Notes: generated by a model from the letters alone, not told the origin. Counted from the first letter of the stretch, positions 46,690 through 60,100 are shown. The stretch: DNA of 64,000 nucleotides from Aporrectodea caliginosa (GCA_020284085.1 JACEVL010006403.1:1854001-1918000); one strand, 5' to 3'. A program made the numbers and translations.

Positions 46690-47090
46690 TTGCAATCGAA
46701 CATTTATTTAGCGCCGTTCAGAAATCAGCAGCGCTCTCGACATGCATCAGTGCCTGCATGAGGGAACAAGAAAGTCTTAAGACATCTACGGAACTGGGAA
46801 GGAGAGATGGCTAGTAACTCAAGGCGAAGAGACTGAGGAAGAGAGTTCCAAGCTGATGGGCCAACATGGGCAAAGCACCTAGAGTGGGATGTAGCAGAGC
46901 AGAGACAACCAAAGATCGCAAAGAGGCCCTCGCAGGTAAGGAGGAGACAAAGGTGCAAAAGACCTCAGGTAGGATGGGGCCACCCCAACAAGGCAGTTAC
47001 GCATGAGGGAAAGGATTTTGAAGTTTACCCGCTGTTGGATAGGGAGCCAGTGAAGGGTATCCCGAATATATAGCCTGAGATATGGGCAAA
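46690..47090 (-). mobile_element. LINE 3' end nested in the hAT-like element
   Basis: The minus-strand frame contains S-A-W-N-S-L-P-Q-S-L-R-L-E-L-L and F-R-R-C-L-K-T-F-L-F, the terminal block of the LINE ORF. It ends with AATAAATGTTCGATTGCAAT and a short AATTAC repeat. Confidence 0.7.
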
Positions 47091-47245
47091 CTTTGGAATG
47101 TCACCTATAAGCTGAGCAGCTGCATTAAGAAAAGAAGAATGTTTCTTCTGAGAAGTTCTATGCGTATATTATTGTTAATGAGGATAATTATGCTGCGGAG
47201 TGTTGGCTTCTCATAGAAATACTGTGGGTAGGCCTAATCAAGGCA

Positions 47246-48124
47246 GTGCATATTTTAACGGATTTTGACTACTGGGACAAAGTGTGCAATGACTATGGGT
47301 CTGGGGAAGCGTCGTAAGCTTCTGAGCGGGGTCTGGGACAGAGCCCCAGCCGACAACGCATTTTAGAGCATTTGCTGCGAAATTTAGCCCGTTTTAGGCA
47401 CTTTATTTACCAAATTGGCTTTGTATTATTATACATATCCCTATTTAAGTCATGCACAGGAGTTTGAAAATATTGGCATAATTAGTTCAACCATACCACC
47501 AAAATAATTTATATAAATAAGTCAGTGACAGGCGGAGTGACTTTCATGCAGCGGAGCAACAGCTGCTACGACAATTATGGCTTTAGCTTCAGCAAACACG
47601 ACCAACTTCATTTTCCAATTTGAATGGCTGAGATTTTGATACGCCAAGCCCAAAATTAAACAACGATTGATGTAGCTGTTTATTTGGTGGTCCGCTAGTC
47701 ATGATCATGTAATTGAACAAAAATGGGTCATGCACTGCATGACTTGGCAGTGTAGGCTAAAAATTTGATATTGATTTCACTTGCAATGTAAGTGCAGAAT
47801 AATTATACTATAGAAAACCAAGTCATTAGCCTACATTGCCCTGTCATGCTATGCATGTTACATTATTTTACAAGACACTATTATATCTAACATCTGTGGC
47901 TGGAATTGATGGATGTCTTCATTAAGTTCAATTTCAAACCTACGAGGCTACTATTAGGAAAGAATTTAGAAGGTTATTAATTTAATAGTGTAAATTAACA
48001 TTAAAAGTATAGTATTACCTGTGACAAATCACTGAAACTACTGGGACAAATCCTTAAACAACTGGGACAAATCCTAAAACTACTGGGACATTTGTCCCGG
48101 TAGTTATACAGTTAAAATATGCAC
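47246..48124. mobile_element. Inverted-repeat unit with CTACTGGGACAAA modules
   Basis: GTGCATATTTTAAC at 47246-47259 is the exact reverse complement of GTTAAAATATGCAC at 48111-48124. TACTGGGACAAA follows the left end, and three or four CTACTGGGACAAATCCT-like units precede the right end. The last of these closes on itself as GGGACATTTGTCCC. It is non-coding. It looks like a small DNA element, but no target duplication was confirmed. Confidence 0.5.
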
Positions 48125-48176
48125 AGAATCAAGGTGCAGTTGACTGCTTACATAAATACTTAGCAACATTGTGACT

Positions 48177-48500
48177 CCCTTCACTGGCTCCCCATTCGCC
48201 ACCGCATCCAATTTAAGATCAGCTCCCTCACGTGAAACTGTCTTGCCGGCTTTGCTCCACACTATCTCAAGGCCTATTGTATTCCAGTTTCTGCCTCCCC
48301 GAATGCGTACCTGCGGTCCATTCTAGGAGTTTCCTTCTGTGTACCCTTCCAGATGAATCCGACTGCCCCAGTCCCTTAGAACTGACTTCCTTACTCTTTC
48401 CTCTGACCAGTTTCGCTAGCACCTGAAAACCTCTTTTTGTCAGTGAAGACACTGACCTGGGTCGGGATCGCCTCTGATTTAAATGGCGCTTTATAAATTC
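48177..48500 (+). mobile_element. LINE 3' end nested in the hAT-like element, opposite orientation
   Basis: The plus strand encodes H-W-L-P-I-R-H-R-I-Q-F-K-I-S, followed by frameshifted remnants of the terminal block. The tail is GGCGCTTTATAAATTCTCGA with an ATTACGATTGTG end. Confidence 0.65.
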
Positions 48501-48864
48501 TCGATTACGATTGTGAAAAAACCTCAATTGGTTTCAAAGAGCTTTCCAATGTGACTTCGTCTCTTGGATACTAAGGAGATCTCTGACTCCGAAGTCCGGA
48601 GCGAAACATTCCATGCGTCCTCCTTTGTCCTCCTTTCTGGCTTTGTGTGTCCTCCTTAGGCTACCCATGTATCTGGCAACCCTACACATGAGGGAGCAGA
48701 CCTTGAATTGGATACACTGGCGGATGGGGAGCCAGCGCAGGGAGTCACAGATAAAAAGGGAGATATGGTCGAATTTTGCAATGCCCCCTATGAGGCGGGC
48801 AGCAGCATTTAGGATGGCCTGAAGCTTAGATTATTTGTAGAGGAGAGACCAATGTAGACCGCAT

Positions 48865-50859
48865 TCATTCATTCATAAATTTATATAGCGCCCCTTCCAG
48901 AGGACTACTCAGAGGCGCTCCCGACTACAGCACGGCCAAAAAGTACAGTTTTGAGCTTAGTAAAGAAAGCTTCAGTAAAGGTCCCAGGGAGCAGGCGTAT
49001 CTCCTGGGGAGCCCGTTCCAAACCACTGGGCCCACCACGGAAAAGGCTAGATTCTGCATAGTTGCAGTTCGTGCAAATAGGACTGCAGAGCGGAGGGGCG
49101 GCGACCTTAATACCCGAGGGGCAGCAAAGCTCCCTCAGGTAGACTGGAGCTAGACCCAGCTGACATCATTGTACCAAGGCAGCAATCCTGTACTCAATGT
49201 GCTGCCGGGTAGGGAGCCAGTGTAAAGTCTCCAGCATATAGCTGGAGACATGACCAAATTTGGGGATTTTCCCATAGTCAATCCTGGCACAGATCAAAGC
49301 ATGGACCAACGTCCATGCATGGAGTGATTGGCAGATGGCACGGAGTTGGCATAAGTAATAGAAACAGGAGCGAGAGACACTATTGACGTGATCACCCAGA
49401 GAGAGGACAGGATCGAGGATGAATCCAAGATCATGGATAGAGGAGGAGAAGTGAACATTTGGAAACTTAAGACAAAGGGAGTCAGCATCAATCTTGGCAA
49501 GCTGAGTGCGATTATACCAAGCCAGATGTATTGGGTCTTGTCTTGGTTTAGATGGAGACGATTTGAGAACAACCAGTGATCAGGAGCAGCTGAAGCCTCT
49601 AGAATACGCTCAACCATAACAGCCTCTGTGTTTGCAGGGCCATGAAGGTATGCATGCATGTCATCAGCATATTGATGGAATAGGACACCCAGTGGACCAA
49701 GGACCCCAGCCAGATCCGAGGTATACAAGATAAACAATAGGGGAGCAAGAACCGAGCCCTGAGGTAAGCCATAAGAGAGGTGGACCCAAGCAGAACGGGT
49801 GGAACCAAAAACTACAGAAACAGAGTGATGGGTAAGGAATGAGCAGAACCAGAGAAGAGCAGAGTCAGTAATCCGAAACGAGTTAGACAGCCGGTCGAGA
49901 AGGTTGTTGTGATCGATGGTGTCAAAAGCAGCACTGATGTCATAGAGAGATAGTAGAGTGACATGGCCACAGTCTACGGCATGAAATACATCAGCCAGAA
50001 GACTCACCATAAGAGATTCCATTGAGTGGAATTTCCTAAATCCAGACTGAAGAGAAGGCATTAGAGAGTGTAGGTCAAGGTAGTGGACCAGTTGAACAGA
50101 GGCACATTTCTCAAGAAGCTTCGAGAAGAAAGACAAGTTTGAGATAGGGTGGTAATTTGAAGGGGAGCCAGGGTCAAGACCTTGTCGCTTGATAGAAGGG
50201 AAAACCACAGCCCTTTTATGCAATGCAGGTACGCAGCCCTGGGCCAGCGAAGAATTACATAGTATTACAAAAAACGGAACAAGTTCATCTATAAATTCCT
50301 TAATTAAGAATGGAGGAAGTAAGTTAAGTTCACATGACTTCGAAGAAGAGTCCATAATTAGTTGACAGATGGCATCAGGTTGAAGAAATTTCCACGAAGA
50401 GAGAACAGCTGCAGTGGAGGAGAAGACAGGAAGAGGCGAGTTTTCTGTGGATTTGCGAGTAGAATCGATCTTAGTCTGTACAAAGTTGAGGTAATTGTCT
50501 GTTGTGAATGGAGTCTGAGGTGGAGAGATGAGGGCAGTGGAGCGACCAAGGACGTCCACGATTGCTGCCCAGAGCCGACGTGAATTTCCTCTCTCCTGGT
50601 CAATCAACGACTCCCAATATGACGTCACCTTCAGCCGGAACTCACGATGCATGTCCCAGAGATGGTTAATCCAGGTAAGGCGGTCAGACGGTAAGCGCGT
50701 GCGACTGTATCTATGCTCAAAGCGTCTAACGTTCCGACGAAGCATACGGCAATGTTGGTCCAGCCATGGCTGTAATGGTATATAAGAGTGGAAAGTTTTT
50801 TGGTCATGTACGGAGAGATAACCACTAGAGTGTACCTTAGAGTAATTTGTGCCTTCCAT
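48865..50859 (-). mobile_element. 5'-truncated CR1/L2-like LINE with reverse transcriptase ORF
   Basis: A long minus-strand frame (50859-49294, 521 codons) encodes the linker and reverse transcriptase of a non-LTR retrotransposon. Visible are N-Y-H-P-I-S-N-L-S-F (235-244), Y-D-I-S-A-A-F-D-T-I-D-H (306-317, first catalytic Asp), G-L-P-Q-G-S-V (364-370) and F-H-Q-Y-A-D-D (394-400). After residue 450 the frame is lost. R-D-L-G-F-I-L-D-P-V-L-S-L and R-I-D-Y-G-K continue in another frame, and the 3' tail follows to 48865. No endonuclease domain lies upstream, so the copy is 5'-truncated and inactive. The tail is GGGGCGCTATATAAATTTAT plus an ATGA repeat. Clade assignment within CR1/L2/Rex is uncertain. 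It lies just upstream of the cadherin coding start, opposite to it. Confidence 0.85.
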
Positions 50860-51173
50860 TGTTACATCAGCCAGCTAGGAAGCCTGGAGCATTTCTGTAT
50901 TTTATGTACTTGGCTAAATTACTTTTTGGCATGAGCTTCTTACACCTGTCATATGAGTCACCATTTACACTTTTTGTGATACATATTATGCTGCAATCCT
51001 TGGATTGATCAGGCAATATATTTTGCATTCTTCTTGTGCTGTATTTGAACAACCCACCCTTGCTGGCTTTTCAACTGACTTATTCACATAATTGTAGGTT
51101 TAATATAATTTATTATTTGTTTCAGGATTAACTGGAATATCATAATTGTGCTAAATAATACTTTTTGTCGGAA

Positions 51174-54100
51174 ATGCCACGTTTGACGTGTCATACAGCG
51201 GAACTTATTTTGACCTTCGTTGGTCTTCTGTGCCTTGTTTCACAATTTTCTGATGCATCGAAACATGTTGCCTATACAAGACAGCGTACGAGACGACAGA
51301 CGTCGTCGTTAAGAGTGTTTGTGGTTCCGCAGAGACTAACAGGTGACCTGTTCAATGTGTCGTCATGGCCTCCAAATCCTCAGGATTTTTATAGTTTTGG
51401 AGATCCTGCTCCTGAAAACCTGATGATGTCACCTGCAGGGATGGTTTCTCTGATGCAAGGAAAGACATTGAACATCAGCAACATAACATTCAGTGTCACA
51501 GTTAACAACACTGATGCATGTGAGTATATGTATATTAATTCTTCTTGAATTGCAGAAAGTAGCAAATTTCATGTCTTGCTTCTGTTGCTTTTTCTTGTGG
51601 CTTTCAATGTGCAGTTAATAAAAATTTCTCTATACTCACTGTAAACATTGCTATTTATTATTATTTCTGTATTTTTGAGCTCTAATCTGTCTGGTAACAA
51701 ATTATCTAGTGACAAAGCATGTCTTAAAGCAATGATACTGAGCAGTTGTGTTTGAATGACTTCTTTTTGGTCCCTACTCTGTACTTATCTTTGGGGAGGA
51801 TCCAACCTGGACATGTCATGCTACAAGCACACAAGCCAATCACCACCATGTTATACATGACATGGTAGCATGACTTAGCCTAAAGAATTACCAAAAGACT
51901 TGCCTTTTCCATGTTTTATTTTGGCTCTAGGTTTGAATAATATGTATTGGTTGTCATAATTCATTAGATACTTCAATTGTAATTCCCATCAAAGCATTTT
52001 GCTCTTTTGCTGTTTGACTGTTATTGACCATTTTACTTTAGTTTAGTTGGATGAATGTTAGATGGGCAAAATGTAATAGTTGTGTGATTTGGATGTGGTT
52101 TAAATGGGAAGTGTATCGGAAAATGTGTTTCAAAATAAGTTATCAAGAAATCTAGTGTCTGGCCTGTGTTATGTGTAAGAAAAATACGAATTGTTTCAAG
52201 TCTAACCCTTCCAACATATCAAGAAATGCGGAAGAGCAGTGACTGGCTACATCGACAATTCGACATGAATATTAAAGTCCTCTGTAGTAACTTTTTCTGA
52301 AGGAGAGGAAATAAAGTACACAAATATTGACTGAAATCCGCTCATAACATCAGTCGAAGAGATAGTGGCCATCAAACGCTCACTTGCAATACTTGCTTGT
52401 TGCTAAAACTAAGAGTAGCAGCAAGGACTTCAAAATACCTGATAATTGGAATAGGCAAAGTAAACCTACACAGTGGCAGGTATGACTTTTCAAGGAAGGC
52501 AAATCCCCTACCTTGACCACTGCACCATAGAGAAGGTTGGCAGAGTGAGATCACAAACGATTGTCAATATATCGTTAGGTCTTATTTTGAGCAAGTTAGT
52601 GTAAGTAATGCAAATAAAGTTATGTGAAATAACAGACCTATTCCAAAGAGAACATGATGTTTAGTCGGCCGATGATCCGATTGTGAAGCCTGACCAGTCA
52701 AGATTTGCTAATATTTTGGTAGGAAGGGAGTGAATGTTTGCATTTCTAGTCAGAGAGTTACGTTTGAGTTTTGCATTTTATAGGATGATTTTATATAAGG
52801 CAAAGTTATTCATAATTGGATTTTTTACCATTTTATTGCTCTCATCAATTGTAATCCAGTCAATACTCATATTGGATGTTGTATAGGTTTTTGTATATTT
52901 GTTGCCAAAATTTGTTTCGTTTTCATTATACGTTAGAATAAAACATGATTTCTGTTTTTAGCGCCCAGAACTGTTCGTGTTGCAATGTATGTTGTTAAGC
53001 GAGATGCTTACGACCCAGTCTTCATTAACTCACCATCTCCAATGTGGGCAACTTGTCCAGTTTGGATTCGACCGGGAACAACCATCTACCAGGTTCAGGC
53101 AATTGACGCACTGCAGTACGGTGCCATGGTGCAGTATCGTTTGGAATCAGGTAAAGCGTATTCAGAAAGGACTTGTCTTGAAATTCAGATTGTTTTCTGC
53201 TACAGTACTGTAGCTCAGTGTAAGTTTTACTGTAAGGCTGATTCATTCAACAATAACCAGCTGATCTAGTGTTGACTAGACAGAATGACTTTGCTGGGGT
53301 TAAGCTAGTTATCTTGACCAAGTATTAGCTCTGAAATACTAAAGAAATGTCAAATTTAACTAATTAAATTATCAGTTGGGTTAGCTGTACATATGCAATC
53401 TACTACTATAATGATACAACTGATATGTGCTTTAATTGTTCAAATGTCATTGGTTAGTTTTGGTGATGCGTTGCATTGATCTTTATAGCTTTGTATATTT
53501 ACTGTGGCTTTTTATCCATCTAGTTTAACTTACGGAAATCTTGAATATATATATATATGTATGTTTGAGCCACAGGCTAAAAAGTCAAATCTTGCGACGA
53601 CTCATCGATCACTTACAATCATTCAATCGTCCTGAAACTTGGCAGATAGACTCGCCCTCGCAGACACTTCATTCTATAAAAATTTCAGCTCCCCAAAAAG
53701 GCTAGCTTATAGAATCGGGGAATAAACTTTTCGAATCGGGGACTCAACTTTTCCGATACGCAGCGCTGCCATTGGCCGCAACAAAACGGGCGCGCTGCCT
53801 GATTAAACGCATGCTATGACGTAAAATGAACGCGGACTATTTTCAGAGTACACGTTATAGGATACTAGATGGATATAGTAAAAACTTTGTTTTTACGGGC
53901 TGTATTTTATTCCTCCTTAAAACCTGTTTGTTTTTTAGGAGGCGAGGGAGAATTTGATGTTGATCCAGTTTCTGGAGATGTTTTTATTGTTGGACGCCAC
54001 ATGTTTGAAGTTGGAAAGATCTACGAATTGGCCATATCTGCCCAGATAAAGGGTATGGCTCCATCTGGTTCAACCCCATCGCAGGTACTCCAGGTCTATG

Positions 54101-57100
54101 TCGGAGCAAAGAACCCTCAATTCTCTGTTCCTGTCTACAACATTAGCTTCTATGAAAGTGAATCAGGAGTGTAAGTGAAGTCAAATGTCATCACAAAATT
54201 CAGTTTTGTCATGCAGCCTTGATGACTTGTGATTGTTAATTTTACATGCAGTTATTACAGTGTCAGTTCAGTTAGCAGAAAAAATTATCAGATGTGAGAA
54301 GGAGGCGTGTTTGTAAATTTCGCACAGTTTTTGTTTCTGTAATAACATATTTTGACTTAGATTCTGTTTACTCAGGTAACTGAATAAAGGACTGATGTTT
54401 ACATCAGAATGTATTTATTTAATTCGGTAGGACATCAACATTTAACCTTGATAGCTATTTCTAACGTCCTAAAGATTGCAATCATCTGTTTTTCATCCGC
54501 TGCAGTATCTACAAAGTTCAAGCCAAGTCTTTCCAGAACCTGACACTTACTTACTCTTTTGATACGAATGATGACCCGTCAAGGAGTACATTTGGACTTG
54601 ACTCAGCCACAGGAGACATTACCTTGCTGACGCGTTTATCCTACCGTTTATCACCTCATCAGTACAATTTCAATGTAACAGTTAAGGAAGCCTACAGTAA
54701 CTACGTGACAACCACTACGGTATGTGTTAAGCATAATAAGTTGTTTTCTGTTATGCAGTTATCTGTGGCTTTAGCTGAGCGTGTTTGCTGTAATTGTTCT
54801 TATATACGCTGCCAGTGTTTATATGTACAAATGGTTGTTACCCTCCACAGTGTCGGATTTAGGTATAGGCAATATAGGCGGCTGCCTAGAACGGCACTTT
54901 TCAAGGGCAGCAAATTCTAACAAAATACTTGATGGTCACTTCCATCAAAAAGATATCATTTATGAGTAAGGGGCGGCATTTTTGTCCTCACCTATAGCAC
55001 AAAATTGTCAAAGACTGTCATAGTCTGCTGCTGACCCTCCATAAGCATCAATTGGAGACCATCATTTAATAGGGACTGGCATCTATTGTGCATAAATTGC
55101 TTTTACCCCTGATAAAATACTGCATTTGTATTCCCTTGTTTTAACCAAGTATACCACTAAACTTGTCAGGTAAACTATGGCTGCACATCTTGCTGTGCTT
55201 TGTCTGTCATGTTTGCGTGATGCAGTCTTAGCATACCTGCCGATGTCGGCATACTGGTGCTTAAATGAAACGCTGTTTTTATTAGAAACTGACATTCAAA
55301 AGAGGCTGGTGATTATGAGCTATGAGAGCTTTATTTGAAATGTGGTACTTAAAAGAAGCTTTACAGTAGTTACTTATTTTCTCTGTTCTGTGCCACTCGT
55401 CTTGCAATGAACAAGGAAGAGGAAGTAATGTGAAGCATCAGTTTTAAGTATAGAATTTTTCATTACATCCATAACTTTGAAGACCTTTAAGATGATAAGA
55501 AGTGCTTGAGGATATTTTTCTGTACAATTCAGGCTGAATTTAATTCAGACCATAATAAATATAAATGTGAAATGATGAATTTATTGTGTATGCATGATGT
55601 TTTGCTTGCACTTATGCAAGTATCAATTTATACAGACTTAAGAATTGCTTTTTCATAGGTGTTTAATGGAACTGTGATAGCAACCTCTGATAAACTTTGA
55701 ATGTTGTTGTAGCTGACCATTAATCTACTCTCCATTAATCATCCTCCAGTATTTCTTGTCAGCTACTACGTTAAGAATGACTTTTCTGAAGATGTTCCGG
55801 TCGATACTTTAGTCTTAGAAGGTAACTCGTGCACCATTCATTTAAATCAGTATATTACAGTGTGGACTTGTTAACACAGTCATTTGGGAACAAGCCATCA
55901 GACACAGCGCATAAATGGGACCACGTGTAAAATGGACCGCTGCAGAAATGACCTGTTGTCTACCTAAATTTGTACATCTGTCTGTCAATCCATCTGGCTA
56001 TCAGTCTGTTCATCTGACCGTTAGCCCATCTGTTCATCCAACCATCCAGTGATCCAACCATCCATCCAACCAATCTTCTCGTCCACCTTCCATTTCACCG
56101 TCTGACCATCTGACCGTCGGTCCATTTGTCCGGCCGTCCATCCGACTGTGAGTCCGTTCATCTGACAGTCACTCTGTTCATCCATATGGCCATTCATCTG
56201 ATCATATGGCCATTCATCTGTCCATTCATCTGACCATATGGCCATTCATCGGACCATTTGTCTGTCTGACTGCATTTCATCATATCAATAGATATTTCGC
56301 TGCAGTCATTTCGGTGTATTTAGTTATGCTGTGTATATTTTGTATTCCAGTTATGGCCTATGATTATGACCCTGGAGCATTTGGCCAGTTAACATTCAGT
56401 ACCACTGATGACCATTTCAAGGTTAAGAAAACTTCTGATTCGGTTGCAATGATCCAAGTGGCAAAGTGAGTGGTAGCCTATGATCAGTTTAAACCTCATA
56501 ATTTGGGCCAAGTATTTGGACATTAAATTTTATGGATTTCTGAGAAGCAAAATAATTCTTTTTTCAGAGCTAATATACTTATATTTATAATGTACAGAAA
56601 AATGGACATTTTCTGGTACATCCAAAATTAGTAAGCAAGTTCTGGAAGTCCTAGCATTATCAGTAGTCAATGCAAATGCCAAACGATTTAAGATGTAAAT
56701 GTGATTTTGAGCATTTTTATGCTGAAACAACCAGCATCTTGATTTGCTGTTGATTTGATCTGTTTCATTGTCATCTGGGCAGTGCAGTGCTACCAGTATT
56801 CAGTCATTCATTACAGAGATATATAAAGCGCCTCTTCAAGGTTACTACTCAGAAACGCTCCCGACCCAACCCTGGCTAAAAAGAATGATCTTAAGGCTGC
56901 AATAAAATGCATCTGAGCGAACTCTGGGTACCAGGCATAATGCGACAGAGAAAGCACGATGCTGTCTAATAGCAGATCACGCACAGGGAATGAGGGGTTC
57001 ACCCTGTGTAGTGGATAAACTAGTTCAAGTACATTCTACTTGTTTGTAATCATGGTTTTAATTACTAAAGTTAATATTGAAAACTTTTACATGTCCATGA

Positions 57101-60100
57101 TATGACGCTTTTGTTTGTATTGCTTTGTTTATTTTGTTTGTAACGTCACTAATAGTTTTCATTGTGTTTGTAAGAGGTTCTAAGAGGTGCTACAAAAGTA
57201 CCCAGAGTCATAGTTACCTACATCCTTTTATTATAATTCTATTATTTTAAAAGTGTTTCATGGATAATTTTAGAATAATTGAAAACTTACCTAATGTTTC
57301 TGTTTAAATGATGAGGTATTTCTTCGTTAACAGGAAACTGGATTATGACCGCATAGAGGGACACAGATACGAGTTCAGTGTTGTGGCAACTGATGGTGGC
57401 AATTTGAATGATACTGCCACTGTCCAGGTCAGCCAGTCATAATTGTAACCAGACACTAATTTTCTTGTATGTACAATTATGAAATTTTCCATTTAGCTTT
57501 GTTTTGGTGTTTAGTTCAGGGAATATAAAATGCTTAGCTCTATCTAAGAAATTGCTCGAAATGTGGTGTTTGGCGGACAATCTTTGACTACTCTTAAAAG
57601 TGGGAACATTATTGGGTGCTATTAATAGCCTTTACGGGCGAATAAATTGATAAATTGTTGTAGCAAGTTAAGATAATCAGGCCAAATTAACATTTCTGCC
57701 ATTTTCAATTTTATTATATGAACAGGTTTGGATGAAAAATTTGAATGATGAGGCACCAGTTTTTGAGCCAGAGAATCAAATAGTGATTGTAAAGGAAGGA
57801 GTGAAAGCAGGTCTTCGATTATGGTACATTCAGGCCTATGATCCAGATGGAGACAACATCACCTTTGACCTAAGTAATCCAGGTAATCACATTCTCTGTA
57901 CTTGATATGAGTTCGATCCAGATAAAACTGTTTTTCTTCATAGTATGCCTAGGTATTGTCTCCTATAGTTGAGTCAATTCCAAGTGCACCCCTTGCCTGG
58001 TCATCACTCGTATCAAAAGACTAAGTGAGTGCCAGGTTCTGGAAAGACTTGGCTTGAACTTTGTAGATACTGCAGCAGAAGAAAGCACAGATGATCAGAA
58101 TCTTAAGGATGTTAGAAATAGCTATCAAGGTTAAATGTTGATGTCCTACCGAATTAAATGAATACATTCTGAAATTATAATACTTAGACAATCACCTGCA
58201 ACTGTATTGGTTAGTTGAGCTCATGTTTTTACCACTCTAACTCGAGTTCAGTTCACAAGTAAGGCAGATCTTAGAGTTTACAGCTTTCATTGTGATAATG
58301 GCTCTATAGAAGTCTCGTTAGATTAGATAAGATAAATATGCAATAGAACTTTTAAAACTATGTTGACAGAGTATGTCCAAAAACAATGGAAGTGTGATTA
58401 AAAGTTGAGGAAGATGGAATTGCAGTAATCAAGCTTGGAGTGGAATAGGAGGTAGCAATTGTGCAAGTTAGATTAGAAGTCAAGCAAGGACTGGATGAGG
58501 CAGAGGTCACAAATGTGCATGAAGCAGGAGCGCGAGAGATGTGGGTCAAACGTAATGCCAGGATTGTACGCAGGGAAATCGGAGATGAAAGTGTGATAGG
58601 ACGAGTGCTCAGTGAACCTGGTGCCATGCGTTACAGGCCTGGCGTAGCTTATAAAGGGCAAAGTCTGTGGCATACCCATCTTTGTAATTGGTAACATGGA
58701 ATTTATTTGCATGTTTTTCTCTCAGATCCAGAGATTGCTGCTATGTTTGGATTGGATTCGACTACTGGACTGTTGACTCTGAAGCGTGACATACCGACCG
58801 GAGGGTCCAACCCAGTGTTGTTCTACAATATGACCGTCACCATAACTGATGATGGATCCTGTTGTCAACGGCAAACTCCAGGACAGTCGCCTCGTCGGTC
58901 TACAGGTTCTGTTGGGGTTAGGATTAATCGGGTCAACACTCAGCCAGTCTTCACTGAATGTCGGAACTATCAGCCAGAGGTTGCAGAATTAGCACCCGTT
59001 GGCACACTTGTACAGAAGGTAATTTATCAGGCTTTGATTTTTTACAGTTTACATGTTTTGTTTCAGTTAACTTTTTACAGTTAATAATAAATTTGTTTTA
59101 GATACAAGTTTCCCATGTGACTGTGATAAATGGCATTGGATAATGTGAGCTGCATTTGTAACACAATAATGAAAATATTTACAATGTTTACACTTTACAG
59201 TGTAAAAAAATGTAGAGCTGTACGAAATAGCATTTTTACTATTTAGCCGAATACACATTGTTATTGGCCTCACTTTTTAGCTGAATGCTAATAGTAGGTG
59301 ACGACAGAGTGTGGTAAAAATAAAAACTAGACACAAGTACATGTACTTAAAAATGTTTAATAAAACTCACTTTTCATACAGTTGAGCTTGGCTTTGCCTT
59401 CAATTCTGAATTTCTTTACATGGCACAGAAGAAAGTAATTATCCTTCTTACTGAAAGTTGTGTATATTTACTTGCAGAAAGGCTAAACATTCATAAATTT
59501 TTCAATTGGACTTTCCACTCCAGATGCATTGCTCTCTAAAAAAGTACCTGTTCTTATTTACCTGATAAAGCTACTGCATTTTGACTGACTTGCTTACTTA
59601 TTTCTTTTTTTCCAGATGGTAGCAATTGATGCTGACAATGGACCAAGCAATGTTCTGACATTTTCTACTTTTAAAGATGGTACCCAACAAGAATACTTTA
59701 ATGTTCGCCCTGATGCAAATAATCCCATGATAGCAGAGCTGTTCACCACAGTAGTTTTTAACCGAGAACGTGCAGCATCAACACTAGGGGCTCTGAAGTT
59801 CAATGATACTTGGAAAGTTCCTGTCACGGTTATAGTGCAAGATAACGGAAGTCCTTCGCTGTCTACAAACTGCATCATGCTTGTGACTATCAAAGACGTA
59901 AATGACAATCCACCAGTCTTTGACTATGCATCAACACTGGACTCAGACACTGCATATCAGACGAATGTAGCATCTGATCTACCAACTGGATCAAGAGTAG
60001 TCCGAGTTTTTGCTATGGATGCAGATTTTGGAGACAATGCTAAGATTAGCTACTCTTTCGGCCAGAATTCTGATGTAGCATGCACATCAAATTTTTCCAT

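Larger units (their letters stand above)
46461..48684. mobile_element. 2.2-kb hAT-like element with exact 8-bp target duplication
   Basis: TAGGGTTGCCAGA at the left is perfectly complementary to TCTGGCAACCCTA at the right. CACATGAG is duplicated at 46453-46460 and 48685-48692. There is no transposase of its own. It contains a LINE tail on the minus strand (46690-47090), a palindromic unit (47246-48124) and a LINE 3' end on the plus strand (48177-48500), so it has accumulated several later insertions or captured them. Confidence 0.88.
46145..48850 (-). mobile_element. LINE 3' fragment split in two by a hAT-like insertion
   Basis: On the minus strand the piece at 48840-48685 encodes I-L-N-A-A-A-R-L-I-G-G and L-R-W-L-P-I-R-Q-C-I-Q-F-K. 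The piece at 46460-46145 continues with N-C-L-A-G-S-G-P-H-Y-L-R-S-Y, then S-W-N-R-L-P-Q-S-L and F-S-K-R-L-K-T-S-L, and ends in a TAGCGCC-type tail. The junction is exactly the 8-bp duplication of the inserted element (46461-48684), so the LINE is the older insertion. Confidence 0.8.

Noticed and set aside
54850..55080. hAT-like MITE in cadherin intron 4 (CAGTGTCGGATTTAGG at 54850)
   Set aside because: Only a left-type end is visible; no complementary right end or target duplication found. The same holds for 2040 and 27727.
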